NCBI RefSeq assembly: GCF_007743815.1
Contig: NZ_CP036265.1
Span: forward strand, 770,501-834,500
DNA from: Alienimonas californiensis
GTDB taxonomy: Bacteria; Planctomycetota; Planctomycetia; Planctomycetales; Planctomycetaceae
Length of the DNA: 64,000 nt
Reading direction: 5' to 3'
Every line of letters starts with the position of its first letter. Within the stretch, counting starts at the first letter, position 1. Below are positions 35,907-44,403 of this stretch, in pieces. The notes below the pieces were generated by a model. The model had not been told where the DNA came from and made no database searches. It was given only the letters and a program-made list of their open reading frames with translations. The translations under genes were made by a program, and so were the position numbers.

Positions 35907-37214
35907 TCAGCCCGGCGGCCGGGCGCTGCGGGCGATCAGTTTCGCCAGGTCGCCGGCGCCCTGCAGTTGGCGGACGGTTCGGCGGTGGTTCGAACCGGTC
36001 GTGCCGGGGTCGTAGCCGTGGTGGTGGTCCGTCAGCCGCAGGGCCTCCCGCACGTCCTCCAAGGTCAGCCGGTCGCGGCCGTCGGCGAGGGCCCGCCAGC
36101 GGGCCAGCGTGAGCGTCAGCGGGAAGGTCAGGGCGAGGGCGAAGAAGCCGTCCGTCAGCGGCCAGCCGTCGAACGCCGGGCCGCAGAACGCCAACCCGTC
36201 CAGCTTCACCCGGACGAAGCGGGCGAACAGTTCGTCGGCCCCCGGCGGCAGCGGGCCGGCGGCCTCCGCCAGCCGGGCGACCGGCACCGGCCCGGCCCAC
36301 AACCCGGGCGGGGTGAGCCCCGCCGCGGACACCAGCTTCGTCGCCCCCCAGACCCGCCGCAGCCGGGGCAGCAACCCGCCGGCGGCCGCGGCGGCGGTGT
36401 CCTTGTGGGCGTACTTCGCCAGCGCCCCGCGGAAGGCCAGCTCCCCGGCCCGGGTGGGCGGGTCGTATTCCTGCAGATCGGCCGGCAGCTCCTCCGCGGC
36501 GGCGTTCGAGACCAGATCGAGGAACTCCCCTAACCGCCGCCCGCTGATGGCGGCGAAGTCCGACCGGTCCACCAGCGCCGCGATATAAACCGCCCGCAGC
36601 AGGGCCGGGGCGAAGGGGCCGGCCTCTGTAAAGCAGGCCGTCAGCGCCCCGCGAATGCGATCGAAGTCCGCCCAGCCGACCGCCTGCGACCGCGACAGCC
36701 GCGGCGGCTCGCCCCCTTTGTAACCGGCCGGCAGCACGTCGTGGGCGAGGGTGCGGATCTCCGCGGCGTTCTCCGTCACCGCCGCCCCGCCGTTGGCCGT
36801 CACGGTGGGGCAGCTGAACCGCAGACTGACCGTCGCCCCCTTTTTCGAGGGGTGAAAGGCGTACGGATAGACCCGACAGGCCAGCGGCTTGGTCGCCTCG
36901 CCGAACTCCTTGTGCACCGCGCACAGCCCGTCCGGCCGCAGGAAGGCGCAGGCGCCGTCCGGGGCGTGGTTCAACCGGAACCGGGCCCGCCGCTTGAACG
37001 CCGCCGGCAGCCACTTGGCCGACACGAACCGCGACCCGGCGCCCAGCGGCACGACCGGCTCCACGCCGCCGGGGGCGTTCGCCGCGGTCCAGCCCTGCTC
37101 GGCCAGGCGGTCGCGTTCCTCGTCGGTGATTTCGATCTGGTGTTCCCGACAGCACCCCGCGCAGGACCGGCAGGTCCAGTGCTGAATCGTCGGGAGTTGA
37201 AGGGGAACGGCCAA
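35907..37214 (-). CDS. YkgJ-family cysteine-cluster protein
   Basis: 435 residues. The N-terminus contains the cluster WTCRSCAGCCREH (CxxCxxCC), followed by CAFLRPDGLCAVH and LACRVYPYAF. This set of cysteines is typical of the YkgJ/flagellin-N-methylase-like family, which is thought to bind Fe-S or zinc. The remainder (about 150-435) is helical and not assigned. The only start codon available close to the cluster is TTG 37214; no ATG or GTG occurs in frame between the preceding stop and the cysteine cluster. The product is presumably cytoplasmic. Function is unknown. Confidence 0.75.
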   Translation of the reverse strand: MAVPLQLPTIQHWTCRSCAGCCREHQIEITDEERDRLAEQGWTAANAPGGVEPVVPLGAGSRFVSAKWLPAAFKRRARFRLNHAPDGACAFLRPDGLCAVHKEFGEATKPLACRVYPYAFHPSKKGATVSLRFSCPTVTANGGAAVTENAAEIRTLAHDVLPAGYKGGEPPRLSRSQAVGWADFDRIRGALTACFTEAGPFAPALLRAVYIAALVDRSDFAAISGRRLGEFLDLVSNAAAEELPADLQEYDPPTRAGELAFRGALAKYAHKDTAAAAAGGLLPRLRRVWGATKLVSAAGLTPPGLWAGPVPVARLAEAAGPLPPGADELFARFVRVKLDGLAFCGPAFDGWPLTDGFFALALTFPLTLTLARWRALADGRDRLTLEDVREALRLTDHHHGYDPGTTGSNHRRTVRQLQGAGDLAKLIARSARPPG

Positions 37215-37303
37215 CGGCGGACGGCACGCGGGAACGAGGCGGGAACGCCATTCACCCTACGGCGGAAGACCCGCCGGGCAATGTCCCGGGGGTCCGATCG
37301 CCG

Positions 37304-37484
37304 TCCCCCCTTGCCCCCTTTTGGGGGAGAGGGGTCGGGGGTGAGGGGGCAGCGGCGCCCGATCGCCGTTCAAGGGGCCGCTCGCTCACCGTTCGACCGC
37401 CGCCTCACTGCATGAGCGGGAGCGGGTGAACCCTTCGTCACCCTCACCCCCGGCCCCTCTCCCTAAGGGAGAGGGGGGCAAGAC
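37304..37484. repeat. Compound hairpin element, copy 2
   Basis: The same architecture as 20366-20541: a left part ending GAGAGGGGTCGGGGGTGAGG and a right part with hairpin CCCCTCTCCCTAAGGGAGAG (37454-37476). The interior retains GCCGTTCAAGG and AGCGGG blocks that align with copy 1. Here it separates two tandem minus-strand genes. Confidence 0.85.
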
Positions 37485-37495
37485 GATCGCCGCCC

Positions 37496-37999
37496 TCACC
37501 AGGCGAAGCGGTCGGCGTCGCCGGCAGCCCGTAGGTCGCCGGTGGTCGTCTCGTAGATCCAGCCGTGGGCGGCGTCCGCGGGGGGCGCGGACGGCATCTT
37601 GTCGACGACCAGCACGTCGCTGCGGCCGGTGAGCGGGTTTTCCGGGAACGCGTCGCCCACGAGATACGGCCCGAACACGTGATCGCCGCCCTCGCCCACG
37701 TTCCCCGCCCGGTCGGTCCGGCGGGTGAGTTGGTCCAGCAGCGGCCCGGTCACGCCCGGCAGGGTGTTGTCATGCTGCACGCGGTACAGCTCGATCTGCC
37801 CGCGGAGCACGTACAGCCGCTCGCGGAGCTGTTCGTCCTGCCCGGTCGCCGCGTCCGGGTGCAGTTGCGGCAGAACCGTGACTGCCAGCAGGGCGATCAG
37901 CGCGACGGCGATCAGCCCCTCGATCATCGTGAACCCGCCCCGCCCCGCCGGCGTCGGGCGGACGGAGGGCGAAGCGGCGGGCGATCCAGAACAGGTCAT
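37496..37999 (-). CDS. GspG-like pseudopilin
   Basis: 167 residues with a prepilin-type signal GGFTMIEGLIAVALIALLAV and a helical stalk followed by the segment ERLYVLRGQIELYRVQHDNTL seen in GspG/type II pseudopilins of planctomycetes. The C-terminus (GDVLVV-type strands; HGWIYETTTGDL) resembles the calcium-binding end of GspG. Probably a component or substrate of the type II secretion/type IV pilus machinery. It stands alone, between a compound hairpin element and the sulfatase gene. Confidence 0.82.
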   Translation of the reverse strand: MTCSGSPAASPSVRPTPAGRGGFTMIEGLIAVALIALLAVTVLPQLHPDAATGQDEQLRERLYVLRGQIELYRVQHDNTLPGVTGPLLDQLTRRTDRAGNVGEGGDHVFGPYLVGDAFPENPLTGRSDVLVVDKMPSAPPADAAHGWIYETTTGDLRAAGDADRFAW

Positions 38000-38169
38000 G
38001 GCGGGAAGATCAGGGGGACGGGGCGCGGCCGGCTCCTCCGGGAGGCCGCCGGAACGATGCCCGCCGCGGGGCGGTCGGCAAATCAGAACCGGCCGGGGAC
38101 CGAACGATCCCCGCTCGCCGGGCCGGCGTCGGCCGCACGGCCGGGCGCGGACGGTAGGATCGGGCCCCG

Positions 38170-38192
38170 AATCCCGCCGCGCGCGGCGGATT
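38170..38192 (-). terminator. Palindromic hairpin after sulfatase gene
   Basis: AATC-CGCCGCG pairs with CGCGGCG-GATT, with one extra base. It lies 30 bases beyond the stop of the sulfatase gene on the minus strand. There is no U-tract. Confidence 0.45.
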
Positions 38193-38222
38193 CTCGCCGC
38201 TCCTCCCTGAACGACGCGACGG

Positions 38223-39728
38223 TCAGTTCGCCTCGGCCGGGGCGCTCGTCGCTTGCAGCCGCTTGAGGGCGGCGGTCAGCGCGGCGACCTTTTCCGGGCG
38301 GTCGTCGTACCGATTATCCCGCTCCCCGGGGTCCGTGGCAAGATTGTATAACTGCCCGACCGGCTCTCCCGGCTGCGGCCGCTCGATCTTCGGCTTGCTG
38401 AAGCCCCCGCTGCCCCGCCAGGGGATCAGTTTCCAGCGGCCCTCGGCGTCGTCCAGCCGGACGAAGTCCCGCTCCCCCGTCGCCTCCAGCAGCGCCTCGG
38501 TCCGGGGGGCCGTTGACGTCTGCCCGCTCCAGACCGGCCACTGGTTCACCCCGTCCGGGGCGGCCCCGGCGGGCAGGTCCACCCCGCAGGCGGCGGCGAG
38601 CGTCGGCAGCAGATCTGTGTGCAGCGTCAGGGCGTCGCTCGTCCCCCCCGCCACCCCAAGCCCGGCAACCCCCGGCCCGGCGACGAAGAACGGCACGCGG
38701 TGCCCGCCCTCCCAGGCGTCCCCCTTCATCCCCCGGTACGGCCCGGCACTGGCGTGGCCGTATTGCGCTTCGTCCTCGTCGTACCAGACCGGGCCGTTGT
38801 CGCTGGTGAACACGACGAGGGTGTTTTCCGTCATGCCGGCTTCGTCCAACGCCGCCAGGATCGTGCCGACGGCGGCGTCCGTCTCGTGGACGAACTGCCC
38901 GTAGAGGCCCACCCCGCCCTGATAGTCGGCGGGATCGCCTTTCACCGCCCACGGCGTGTGCGGCGAGGCGAGGGTGACGTACAGCATAAACGGCTCGCCC
39001 ATTTTCGTGGGGTTCGTCACCGCCGCCACGGCGGCGTCGCGGAAGGCTGGCAGAACCTTCTGATGCTCGAACGCGGGGGCGCTCCCGCCGGCCCGCCAGA
39101 AGTTCCCCTGAATCGGGCTCCACCCCGGCGAGGCGGAGTCCGCAACATGCCGGCTCGGCGGGTCGACCGCGGCGCGATGATGGAGGAAGTAGTACGGCGG
39201 GATATCGAGGCTCGCCGGGATGCCGAAGTAGTCCGCGAACCCGCGGTCCACCGGCCCGCCGCGGTGTTCTCCGGTCCGTTCTTCGCTCAGCGGCTTCCCG
39301 TCCGGCCCCTCAAAGCCGAGGTGCCACTTGCCGACCATCGCCGTGCGGTAGCCGGCGTCGGCGAAGACGCTGCCCAGCGTGGGCGTGCCCTCCGGGATCT
39401 GCGGGCGTTCGTTCCAATCCCACGGGCGGCCGCGGCGGGAATAGCGGCCCGTTAAGAGGGAGTACCGCGTCGGCGTGCACCACGCCGCGGGGCTGTGGGC
39501 GTCCGTCAGCCGCAGGCCGCGGGCGGCCAGTTCGTCCAGGTGCGGCGTGGGGATCTTCGAATCTGGGTTGTTCGCCCCGAGGTCGCCCCAGCCCATGTCG
39601 TCCGCGAGGATCACCACCACGTTCGGCCGGGCGTCGGCGGGCCGATCGGCGGCCGGTTGTTGGGCGGCCGGTCCGGCCGGATCGGCGGGGGCGAGAACCG
39701 CGGCGGCGAGTAGAACGAACAGCGACAT
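38223..39728 (-). CDS. Sulfatase (arylsulfatase A-type)
   Basis: 501 residues: signal peptide (1-17) then sulfatase domain opening PNVVVILADDMGWGDLGANN. The formylglycine site is C-T-P-T-R (Cys84), followed by SLLTGRYSRRG. The metal and substrate residues occur in GKWHLGF, HTPWAVKGD and FTSDNGPVWYDEDE. An extracytoplasmic sulfate-ester hydrolase is expected. It differs clearly from the sulfatase at 27044-28390 in its signature and C-terminal subdomain. The start is ATG 39728. The divergent glycosyltransferase gene begins 100 bases away. Confidence 0.94.
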   Translation of the reverse strand: MSLFVLLAAAVLAPADPAGPAAQQPAADRPADARPNVVVILADDMGWGDLGANNPDSKIPTPHLDELAARGLRLTDAHSPAAWCTPTRYSLLTGRYSRRGRPWDWNERPQIPEGTPTLGSVFADAGYRTAMVGKWHLGFEGPDGKPLSEERTGEHRGGPVDRGFADYFGIPASLDIPPYYFLHHRAAVDPPSRHVADSASPGWSPIQGNFWRAGGSAPAFEHQKVLPAFRDAAVAAVTNPTKMGEPFMLYVTLASPHTPWAVKGDPADYQGGVGLYGQFVHETDAAVGTILAALDEAGMTENTLVVFTSDNGPVWYDEDEAQYGHASAGPYRGMKGDAWEGGHRVPFFVAGPGVAGLGVAGGTSDALTLHTDLLPTLAAACGVDLPAGAAPDGVNQWPVWSGQTSTAPRTEALLEATGERDFVRLDDAEGRWKLIPWRGSGGFSKPKIERPQPGEPVGQLYNLATDPGERDNRYDDRPEKVAALTAALKRLQATSAPAEAN

Positions 39729-39762
39729 CGGCGAAACTTCCAGTCGGGACGAGCCGGCCGAC

Positions 39763-39768
39763 TATGAT
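39763..39768 (+). promoter_or_regulatory. Candidate -10 element TATGAT
   Basis: TATGAT in CGACTATGATCGCC, 61 bases before the glycosyltransferase ATG. It is a good match to the sigma-70 -10 consensus. No clear -35. Confidence 0.4.
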
Positions 39769-39828
39769 CGCCCCGCCCCCCGATTCCCACCGTTTCCACC
39801 CGAGCCCCCCGCCGCTCCCCGTCCGTTC

Positions 39829-41181
39829 ATGCACGTCGCGATCGTCACCGCCGGCGGCGCCGGGATGTTCTGCGGCAGTTGTTTGCAGGACAACGCCCTC
39901 GCCCGCGCCCTCATGGCCAGCGGCGAGGAGGTCTCCCTGATCCCCACATATACTCCCCTGACTCTCGACACGAAGGACGAATCGTTGCTGGGCCCGGGCC
40001 GCGGGCGGGTGTTCCTCGGCGGCATCAACCTGTACCTCGAACACCAGTCGAAGCTGTGGGGCCGGCTGCCGCGGTGGTTCGTGCGGTTCCTCGACAGCCG
40101 CTGGGCGCTGAAGCTCAGTTCCAAGCTGGGCGTCTCCAATGACGCCGCGAACCTCGGGCCGCTGACGATCGATTTATTACGCGGCGAGTTAGGCCCCCAG
40201 CGGCGGGGCATTGAGGAATTGGTGGACTGGATCGTGAACCGGCTCAAACCGGACGCGGTGGTGTTCAGCAACGCCCTGCTGGTCGGCCCGGTGCGGGAGC
40301 TGCGCAAAAGCTTCGACGGCCCCATCTGGTGCACGCTGCAGGGGGACGACATCTTTCTGAACGCCCTGCGGGAACCGCACCAGTCCGCGGCGCTGGCGAT
40401 GATCTCCGACCGGGCCGGCGACGACTGCCACGGCTTCACCGGGTTCCTCACCCACAGCGAGTACTACGCCGACCACATGGCGGACACCCTCGCCCTGCCC
40501 CGCGACCGCTTCCGCACCCTGCCGCTGTTATTGGAGCCGAACGGCTTTCCGGAGGCGCCGCCCGCGGAGCGGCCGAACGAGGGGCCGTTCACCGTCGGTT
40601 ATTTCGCCCGCATCTGCCCGGAAAAAGGGCTGCACAACCTCGTCGAGGCGATGGAGCTGCTCCGCGAACGCCGGCCGGAGGTGCAGTGGGCGCTGCTGGC
40701 GGGGGGATATCTTGGCCCGCGGGATCAACGGTATTTTCGGGGGTTGAAAAAGCGGACGAAGTCGTGGGGAAACGGGTTTGAATACGCCGGGGCCCCGAAC
40801 ACGCTGGCGGAGAAGGCGTCGATTCTTCAGCGATTCGACGTGCTCAGCGTGCCGACGGTTTATCGGGAGCCCAAGGGCCTGCCGGTCCTGGAGGGCTGGG
40901 CCTGCGGCGTGCCCTGCGTGCAGCCGGCCCACGGCGCGTTTCCGGAGTTATTGCACGGCGTGCCGGGCGGCGTGCTGGTTCCGCCCGGCGACGCCCGCGC
41001 CCTCGCCGCCGCCCTGGAAGCGCTGCACGACGACCCCGACCGTCGCCGGGCGCTGGGCGCCGCGGGGCACGCCGGCGTGCGGGCCGTGCACGGCCCGACG
41101 GCGGTCGCGGAGCGGTTCAAGGCAATCCTGAACGCCCCCGTCCCCGGCAAGCGGATCGCCAATCGGCCGGGCGCCGGATGA
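39829..41181 (+). CDS. Glycosyltransferase family 4-type
   Basis: A 450-residue GT-B glycosyltransferase without signal peptide. It opens MHVAIVTAGGAGMFCGSC. The C-terminal Rossmann half has GYFARICPEKGLHNLVEAME, FEYAGAPNTLAEKASIL and the donor-binding EPKGLPVLEGWACGVP with the GT4 E-x7-E pattern. The acceptor is unknown; a role in envelope polysaccharide synthesis is likely. It heads a three-gene chain whose members overlap by four bases each (ATGA), an arrangement that forces coupled translation with mug and the ThrE-like gene, although no metabolic link is obvious. Confidence 0.9.
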   Translation: MHVAIVTAGGAGMFCGSCLQDNALARALMASGEEVSLIPTYTPLTLDTKDESLLGPGRGRVFLGGINLYLEHQSKLWGRLPRWFVRFLDSRWALKLSSKLGVSNDAANLGPLTIDLLRGELGPQRRGIEELVDWIVNRLKPDAVVFSNALLVGPVRELRKSFDGPIWCTLQGDDIFLNALREPHQSAALAMISDRAGDDCHGFTGFLTHSEYYADHMADTLALPRDRFRTLPLLLEPNGFPEAPPAERPNEGPFTVGYFARICPEKGLHNLVEAMELLRERRPEVQWALLAGGYLGPRDQRYFRGLKKRTKSWGNGFEYAGAPNTLAEKASILQRFDVLSVPTVYREPKGLPVLEGWACGVPCVQPAHGAFPELLHGVPGGVLVPPGDARALAAALEALHDDPDRRRALGAAGHAGVRAVHGPTAVAERFKAILNAPVPGKRIANRPGAG

Positions 41182-41750
41182 CGCGGTTCCGGGTGACGAA
41201 GGCGCAACTCGCCGCCGCGGAGAACGGCACGACGCCGGACGTGCTCGCCCCCGGCGTGCGACTGCTGTTCTGCGGCATTAATCCGTCCCTCTATAGCGTC
41301 GTGACGGGCTGCCACTTCGCCCGCCCCGGCAACCGCTTCTGGCCCGCCCTGCACGACGGCGGCTTCACCCCGCGGCTGTTTCACCCCTCCGAGAACGAGG
41401 AGTTGTTAACGTACGGCTGCGGGATCACGAACCTCGCCCCCCGCGGCACCCGCCGGGCGGACGAATTGAGCCGGGACGAACTGGAGGAGGGGGCGGAGGA
41501 GCTGGCGGCGAAGGTCGAAGCGAACGGCGTGCGGACGGTGGCGTTCCTCGGCGTGACCGCCTATCGCACCGCCTTCGCAGAGCCGGGAGCCGTGATCGGC
41601 CGGCAGGAGCGGACCGTCGGCGGGGCGGACGTCTGGGTCTTGCCGAACCCCAGCGGGTTGAACGCCCATTATCAACGCCCGGACTTCGCCCGCCTGTTCG
41701 GCGAACTGCGGGCGGCGGTCTTCGGCACGGCCGGGGCCGAGGGCCGATGA
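41178..41750 (+). CDS. mug: G/U mismatch-specific DNA glycosylase
   Basis: A 190-residue uracil-DNA-glycosylase superfamily enzyme of the Mug/TDG type. Motif 1 is FCGINPSLYS (catalytic Asn35), HFARPGNRFWPAL is typical of Mug, and the intercalation motif is NPSGLNAHYQ. It removes uracil or thymine from G:U/G:T mispairs in duplex DNA. The length fits the family. Both ends overlap neighbours by ATGA. Confidence 0.93.
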   Translation: MTRFRVTKAQLAAAENGTTPDVLAPGVRLLFCGINPSLYSVVTGCHFARPGNRFWPALHDGGFTPRLFHPSENEELLTYGCGITNLAPRGTRRADELSRDELEEGAEELAAKVEANGVRTVAFLGVTAYRTAFAEPGAVIGRQERTVGGADVWVLPNPSGLNAHYQRPDFARLFGELRAAVFGTAGAEGR

Positions 41751-42979
41751 ATTCCGAGACCGAATTGACCGAGGCGACGCCGCTCATCATCGAACTGGCG
41801 AGCGCCCTGCACCGCTTCGGCGCCCCGGCTCACGAGCTGGAAGAATTGATGACCGAAACGGCGACGGCCCTCGGCGTCGCCGCCCAGTATTTCGCCGCCC
41901 CGACCTCGATCTCGTTCGGCTTCGGCGAACCGCGGGAGCATCGCACGACGATGATCCGCGTCTCCCCCGGGGAGGTGGATCTGGCCAAGCTCCGCGATTT
42001 ATACGTCCTGCAGGCGTCGATCGCCTCCGGGGCGACCGACGCCGCCGCGGGACGGACCGCCGTGCGGGCGATCGTGGAGCGACCGCCGCGGTTCGGCCCG
42101 GCGTGGACCGTGCCGGCGACCGGGCTGGTCGGCGTCACCGCCGCCCCGTTCTTCGGCGGCGGCGCCCCCGAGGCGGCCCTCGCCGGGGCGCTGGCCCTGC
42201 TGGTCGGCACGCTGGCCTGGCTCAGCTCCAAGCGGCCCGGCCTGCAACGTCTCCTCCTTCCCGGCAGCAGCGTGCTCGTCTCCGCCGCGGCGATCGGCGC
42301 CGCGGTCCTGCTGCCGGACCTCGCCGCCGCGATCGTGACGGTCAGCGCTCTGATTCTGTTCATCCCCGGGCTCACGTTGACGATCGCGATGAACGAACTG
42401 GCCGCCCAGAACCTCGTCTCCGGCTCCGCCCGGTTCGCGGGGGCGGTGGCCCAACTCATGATGATCGGCTTCGGGGTGGAGTTAGGCCGCAGCCTCGTCG
42501 CCCTGGTCGCCGAGCCCGCGGCGCCGGGGCCGGAGGCGGGGCTGGGCGACGCGGTGGTCGCCGGCAGCCTGTTCGTCGCCTCGCTGGCCTTCACCGTGTT
42601 GTTTCAGGCGCGGGCGCGGGACTTCGGCTGGATCTGCGTGGCGGCGTTCGTGGCTTTTTTTGGGGCCCGGCTGGGCGTGGCGCTGCTCGGCCCGCTGGCG
42701 GGGCCGTCGGTGGCGGCGTTCGCCGTGGGGGCCTTCAGCAACGCCGTCGGCCGCTGGCGCCGGCGGCCGGCGCTGGTCACCTTGCTGCCGGGGCTCCTCC
42801 TACTGGTGCCGGGCAGCGTGGGGTTTAACAGCGTCACGCAATTGCTCGACCACGACGAGATGCGGTCGTTTCAATCCGTGTTCAATACGCTGCTGATCGC
42901 CGCGGCGATCGTGACGGGCCTGCTGTTCGCCAACGTCGCCGTCGCCCAACGGCCGGGGACGGGGGAGCGGTTGAGTTAG
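41747..42979 (+). CDS. Threonine/serine exporter (ThrE-like) family protein
   Basis: 410 residues. The N-terminal soluble domain (about 1-120) has the ThrE-family pattern LASALHRFGAPAHELEELM and YFAAPTSISFGFGEP. It is followed by about ten hydrophobic segments in two blocks (fusion of the ThrE N and C parts), for example TVSALILFIPGLTLTIAMNE. Probably exports small amino acids or related metabolites across the cytoplasmic membrane. It is the last gene of the overlapping trio and ends in front of a palindromic element shared with the convergent DUF1501 gene. Confidence 0.88.
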   Translation: MNSETELTEATPLIIELASALHRFGAPAHELEELMTETATALGVAAQYFAAPTSISFGFGEPREHRTTMIRVSPGEVDLAKLRDLYVLQASIASGATDAAAGRTAVRAIVERPPRFGPAWTVPATGLVGVTAAPFFGGGAPEAALAGALALLVGTLAWLSSKRPGLQRLLLPGSSVLVSAAAIGAAVLLPDLAAAIVTVSALILFIPGLTLTIAMNELAAQNLVSGSARFAGAVAQLMMIGFGVELGRSLVALVAEPAAPGPEAGLGDAVVAGSLFVASLAFTVLFQARARDFGWICVAAFVAFFGARLGVALLGPLAGPSVAAFAVGAFSNAVGRWRRRPALVTLLPGLLLLVPGSVGFNSVTQLLDHDEMRSFQSVFNTLLIAAAIVTGLLFANVAVAQRPGTGERLS

Positions 42980-42987
42980 GGTCTCTT

Positions 42988-43048
42988 GTGAGCCCGAAGC
43001 GCAAGCGAGGTTCGGAGCCGTCCACTCTCACTTGCGCTTCGGGCTCAC
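42988..43048. repeat. Palindromic element, AGCCCGAAGCG family
   Basis: Arms 42988-43010 (GTGAGCCCGAAGCGCAAGCG core) and 43027-43048 form a near-perfect hairpin of about 20 bp. It lies exactly between the convergent stops at 42979 and 43058, so it can terminate transcription from both sides. Confidence 0.9.
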
Positions 43049-43057
43049 CATGAAGCC

Positions 43058-44392
43058 TCACGCCAGAATCTCTTCCACCGGGTTCGCCTCCGGGTCGGCG
43101 AGGCGGATCGGGCGGCCGACGTTGCTGAGGTTGTCCCGCCACGGGTCCACGCCCGCGGCCCGGCAGAGGGTGGCGGCGAAGTCCGCGGCGCTGATCGGCC
43201 GGTCCGTCACCTCCATCCCCGCCTCGTCCGTGGCGCCCACCACGGAGCCGCCGACGATCCCGCCGCCGCACATCACCGCGTTCCAGGCCATCGGGAAATG
43301 GTCGCGGCCGCCCTGCGGATTGATCGTCGGCGTGCGGCCGAACTCGCCCATCCAGACGACCAGCGTGTCGCCCAGACCGCGGTCGTTCAGGTCGTCCAGC
43401 AGCGTGCTCCACGCCGGGTCCAACACCCCGCAGAGCCCCTTCACCGCTTCGAAGTTGTCGGCGTGGGTGTCCCAGGCGAAGGCTTCGCCGCCGGTCACGC
43501 CGTTGAGGCTCACCTCCACGAAGGGCACGCCCCGCTCCACCAGTCGGCGGGCCAGCAGGCAGCCCTGCCCGAAGGGGCTGCGGCCGTATTTGTCCTTCAG
43601 CGCCGCCGGTTCCTTCTCCAGATCGAACGCCCCCGCGGCGGCGCCGCCCATCATGCGGACGGCCTTTTCGTAGGCGGTCCGGCGGCCCACGAGGGCAGCG
43701 TCCGGACGGTTCGTGGCGAAGGAGGACTCGAAATTCGACAACAATTCGAGTCGCCGCTGCATCCGCTCCCCGCCGGCGCCGCGGGGCGGGGCGAGGTTAC
43801 GAACCGTCAACGCGTTCCCGCCCGTCGCATTGGGGTCGCCGGCCCCCTCGCCGACGACCAGCGGGGCGAACTCCGGCCCGAGGAACCCGCTGCCGAACGC
43901 CGCCGGGTTCGCCAGCCGGAACGGGGCGACGGAGATATAGCCCGGCAGATCGGTCTCGGCCCGGTCGGGCCGGGCGGCTAACTCCTTGGAGATCGCCGCC
44001 CCCAGCGTGGGGTAGTCGATCGCCCCGCCGGGCCGGTAGCCGGTGCGGGCCAGATAGGTCGCCCGGCCGTGGTCCCCCTCCGGGGTGGAGAGGGTCCGCA
44101 GGATCGCGCAGCGGTCCAGCCGCTGGGCGATGCCGGGCAAGTGCTCGGCAATCTGCACGCCGGGCACGGCGGTGTCGATCGCCTTGAACTCCCCGCCGTT
44201 CTCGTGGTTCGGCTTGGGATCGAAGGTATCGAGCTGGCTCGGCCCGCCGGTCATCCAGAGCAGAATGACGGACCGCGGCGGCGTCTGATCACCTGCCGCC
44301 GCGGCGAGCGCCGGCAGCCAGCCGGACATCGACGCCCCCGCCGCGCTCGCGGCGAACGCTTGCAGGGCCCGGCGGCGGGAGAGGACGGACAT
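43058..44392 (-). CDS. DUF1501 domain protein with Tat signal
   Basis: 444 residues beginning with a twin-arginine signal (SRRRALQAFAASAAGASM). DUF1501 landmarks: LLWMTGGPSQLDTFDPKP, DTHADNFEAVK, VVWMGEFGRTPTINPQGGR and RDHFP. It is the downstream member of a two-gene operon with the DUF1549/DUF1553 gene (11 bases between them), which repeats the pairing seen at 3.5-10.3 kb in reverse order. It is more distant from the other DUF1501 protein than two recent duplicates would be. The catalytic role is unknown. Confidence 0.9.
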   Translation of the reverse strand: MSVLSRRRALQAFAASAAGASMSGWLPALAAAAGDQTPPRSVILLWMTGGPSQLDTFDPKPNHENGGEFKAIDTAVPGVQIAEHLPGIAQRLDRCAILRTLSTPEGDHGRATYLARTGYRPGGAIDYPTLGAAISKELAARPDRAETDLPGYISVAPFRLANPAAFGSGFLGPEFAPLVVGEGAGDPNATGGNALTVRNLAPPRGAGGERMQRRLELLSNFESSFATNRPDAALVGRRTAYEKAVRMMGGAAAGAFDLEKEPAALKDKYGRSPFGQGCLLARRLVERGVPFVEVSLNGVTGGEAFAWDTHADNFEAVKGLCGVLDPAWSTLLDDLNDRGLGDTLVVWMGEFGRTPTINPQGGRDHFPMAWNAVMCGGGIVGGSVVGATDEAGMEVTDRPISAADFAATLCRAAGVDPWRDNLSNVGRPIRLADPEANPVEEILA

Positions 44393-44403
44393 CAAAAAGC
44401 TCG

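Noticed and set aside
37196-37255. ATG-initiated alternative start for the YkgJ-like gene
   Set aside because: The ATG near 37251 is in a different frame; the correct frame has a stop (TAG) shortly upstream and only TTG 37214 before the cysteine cluster.
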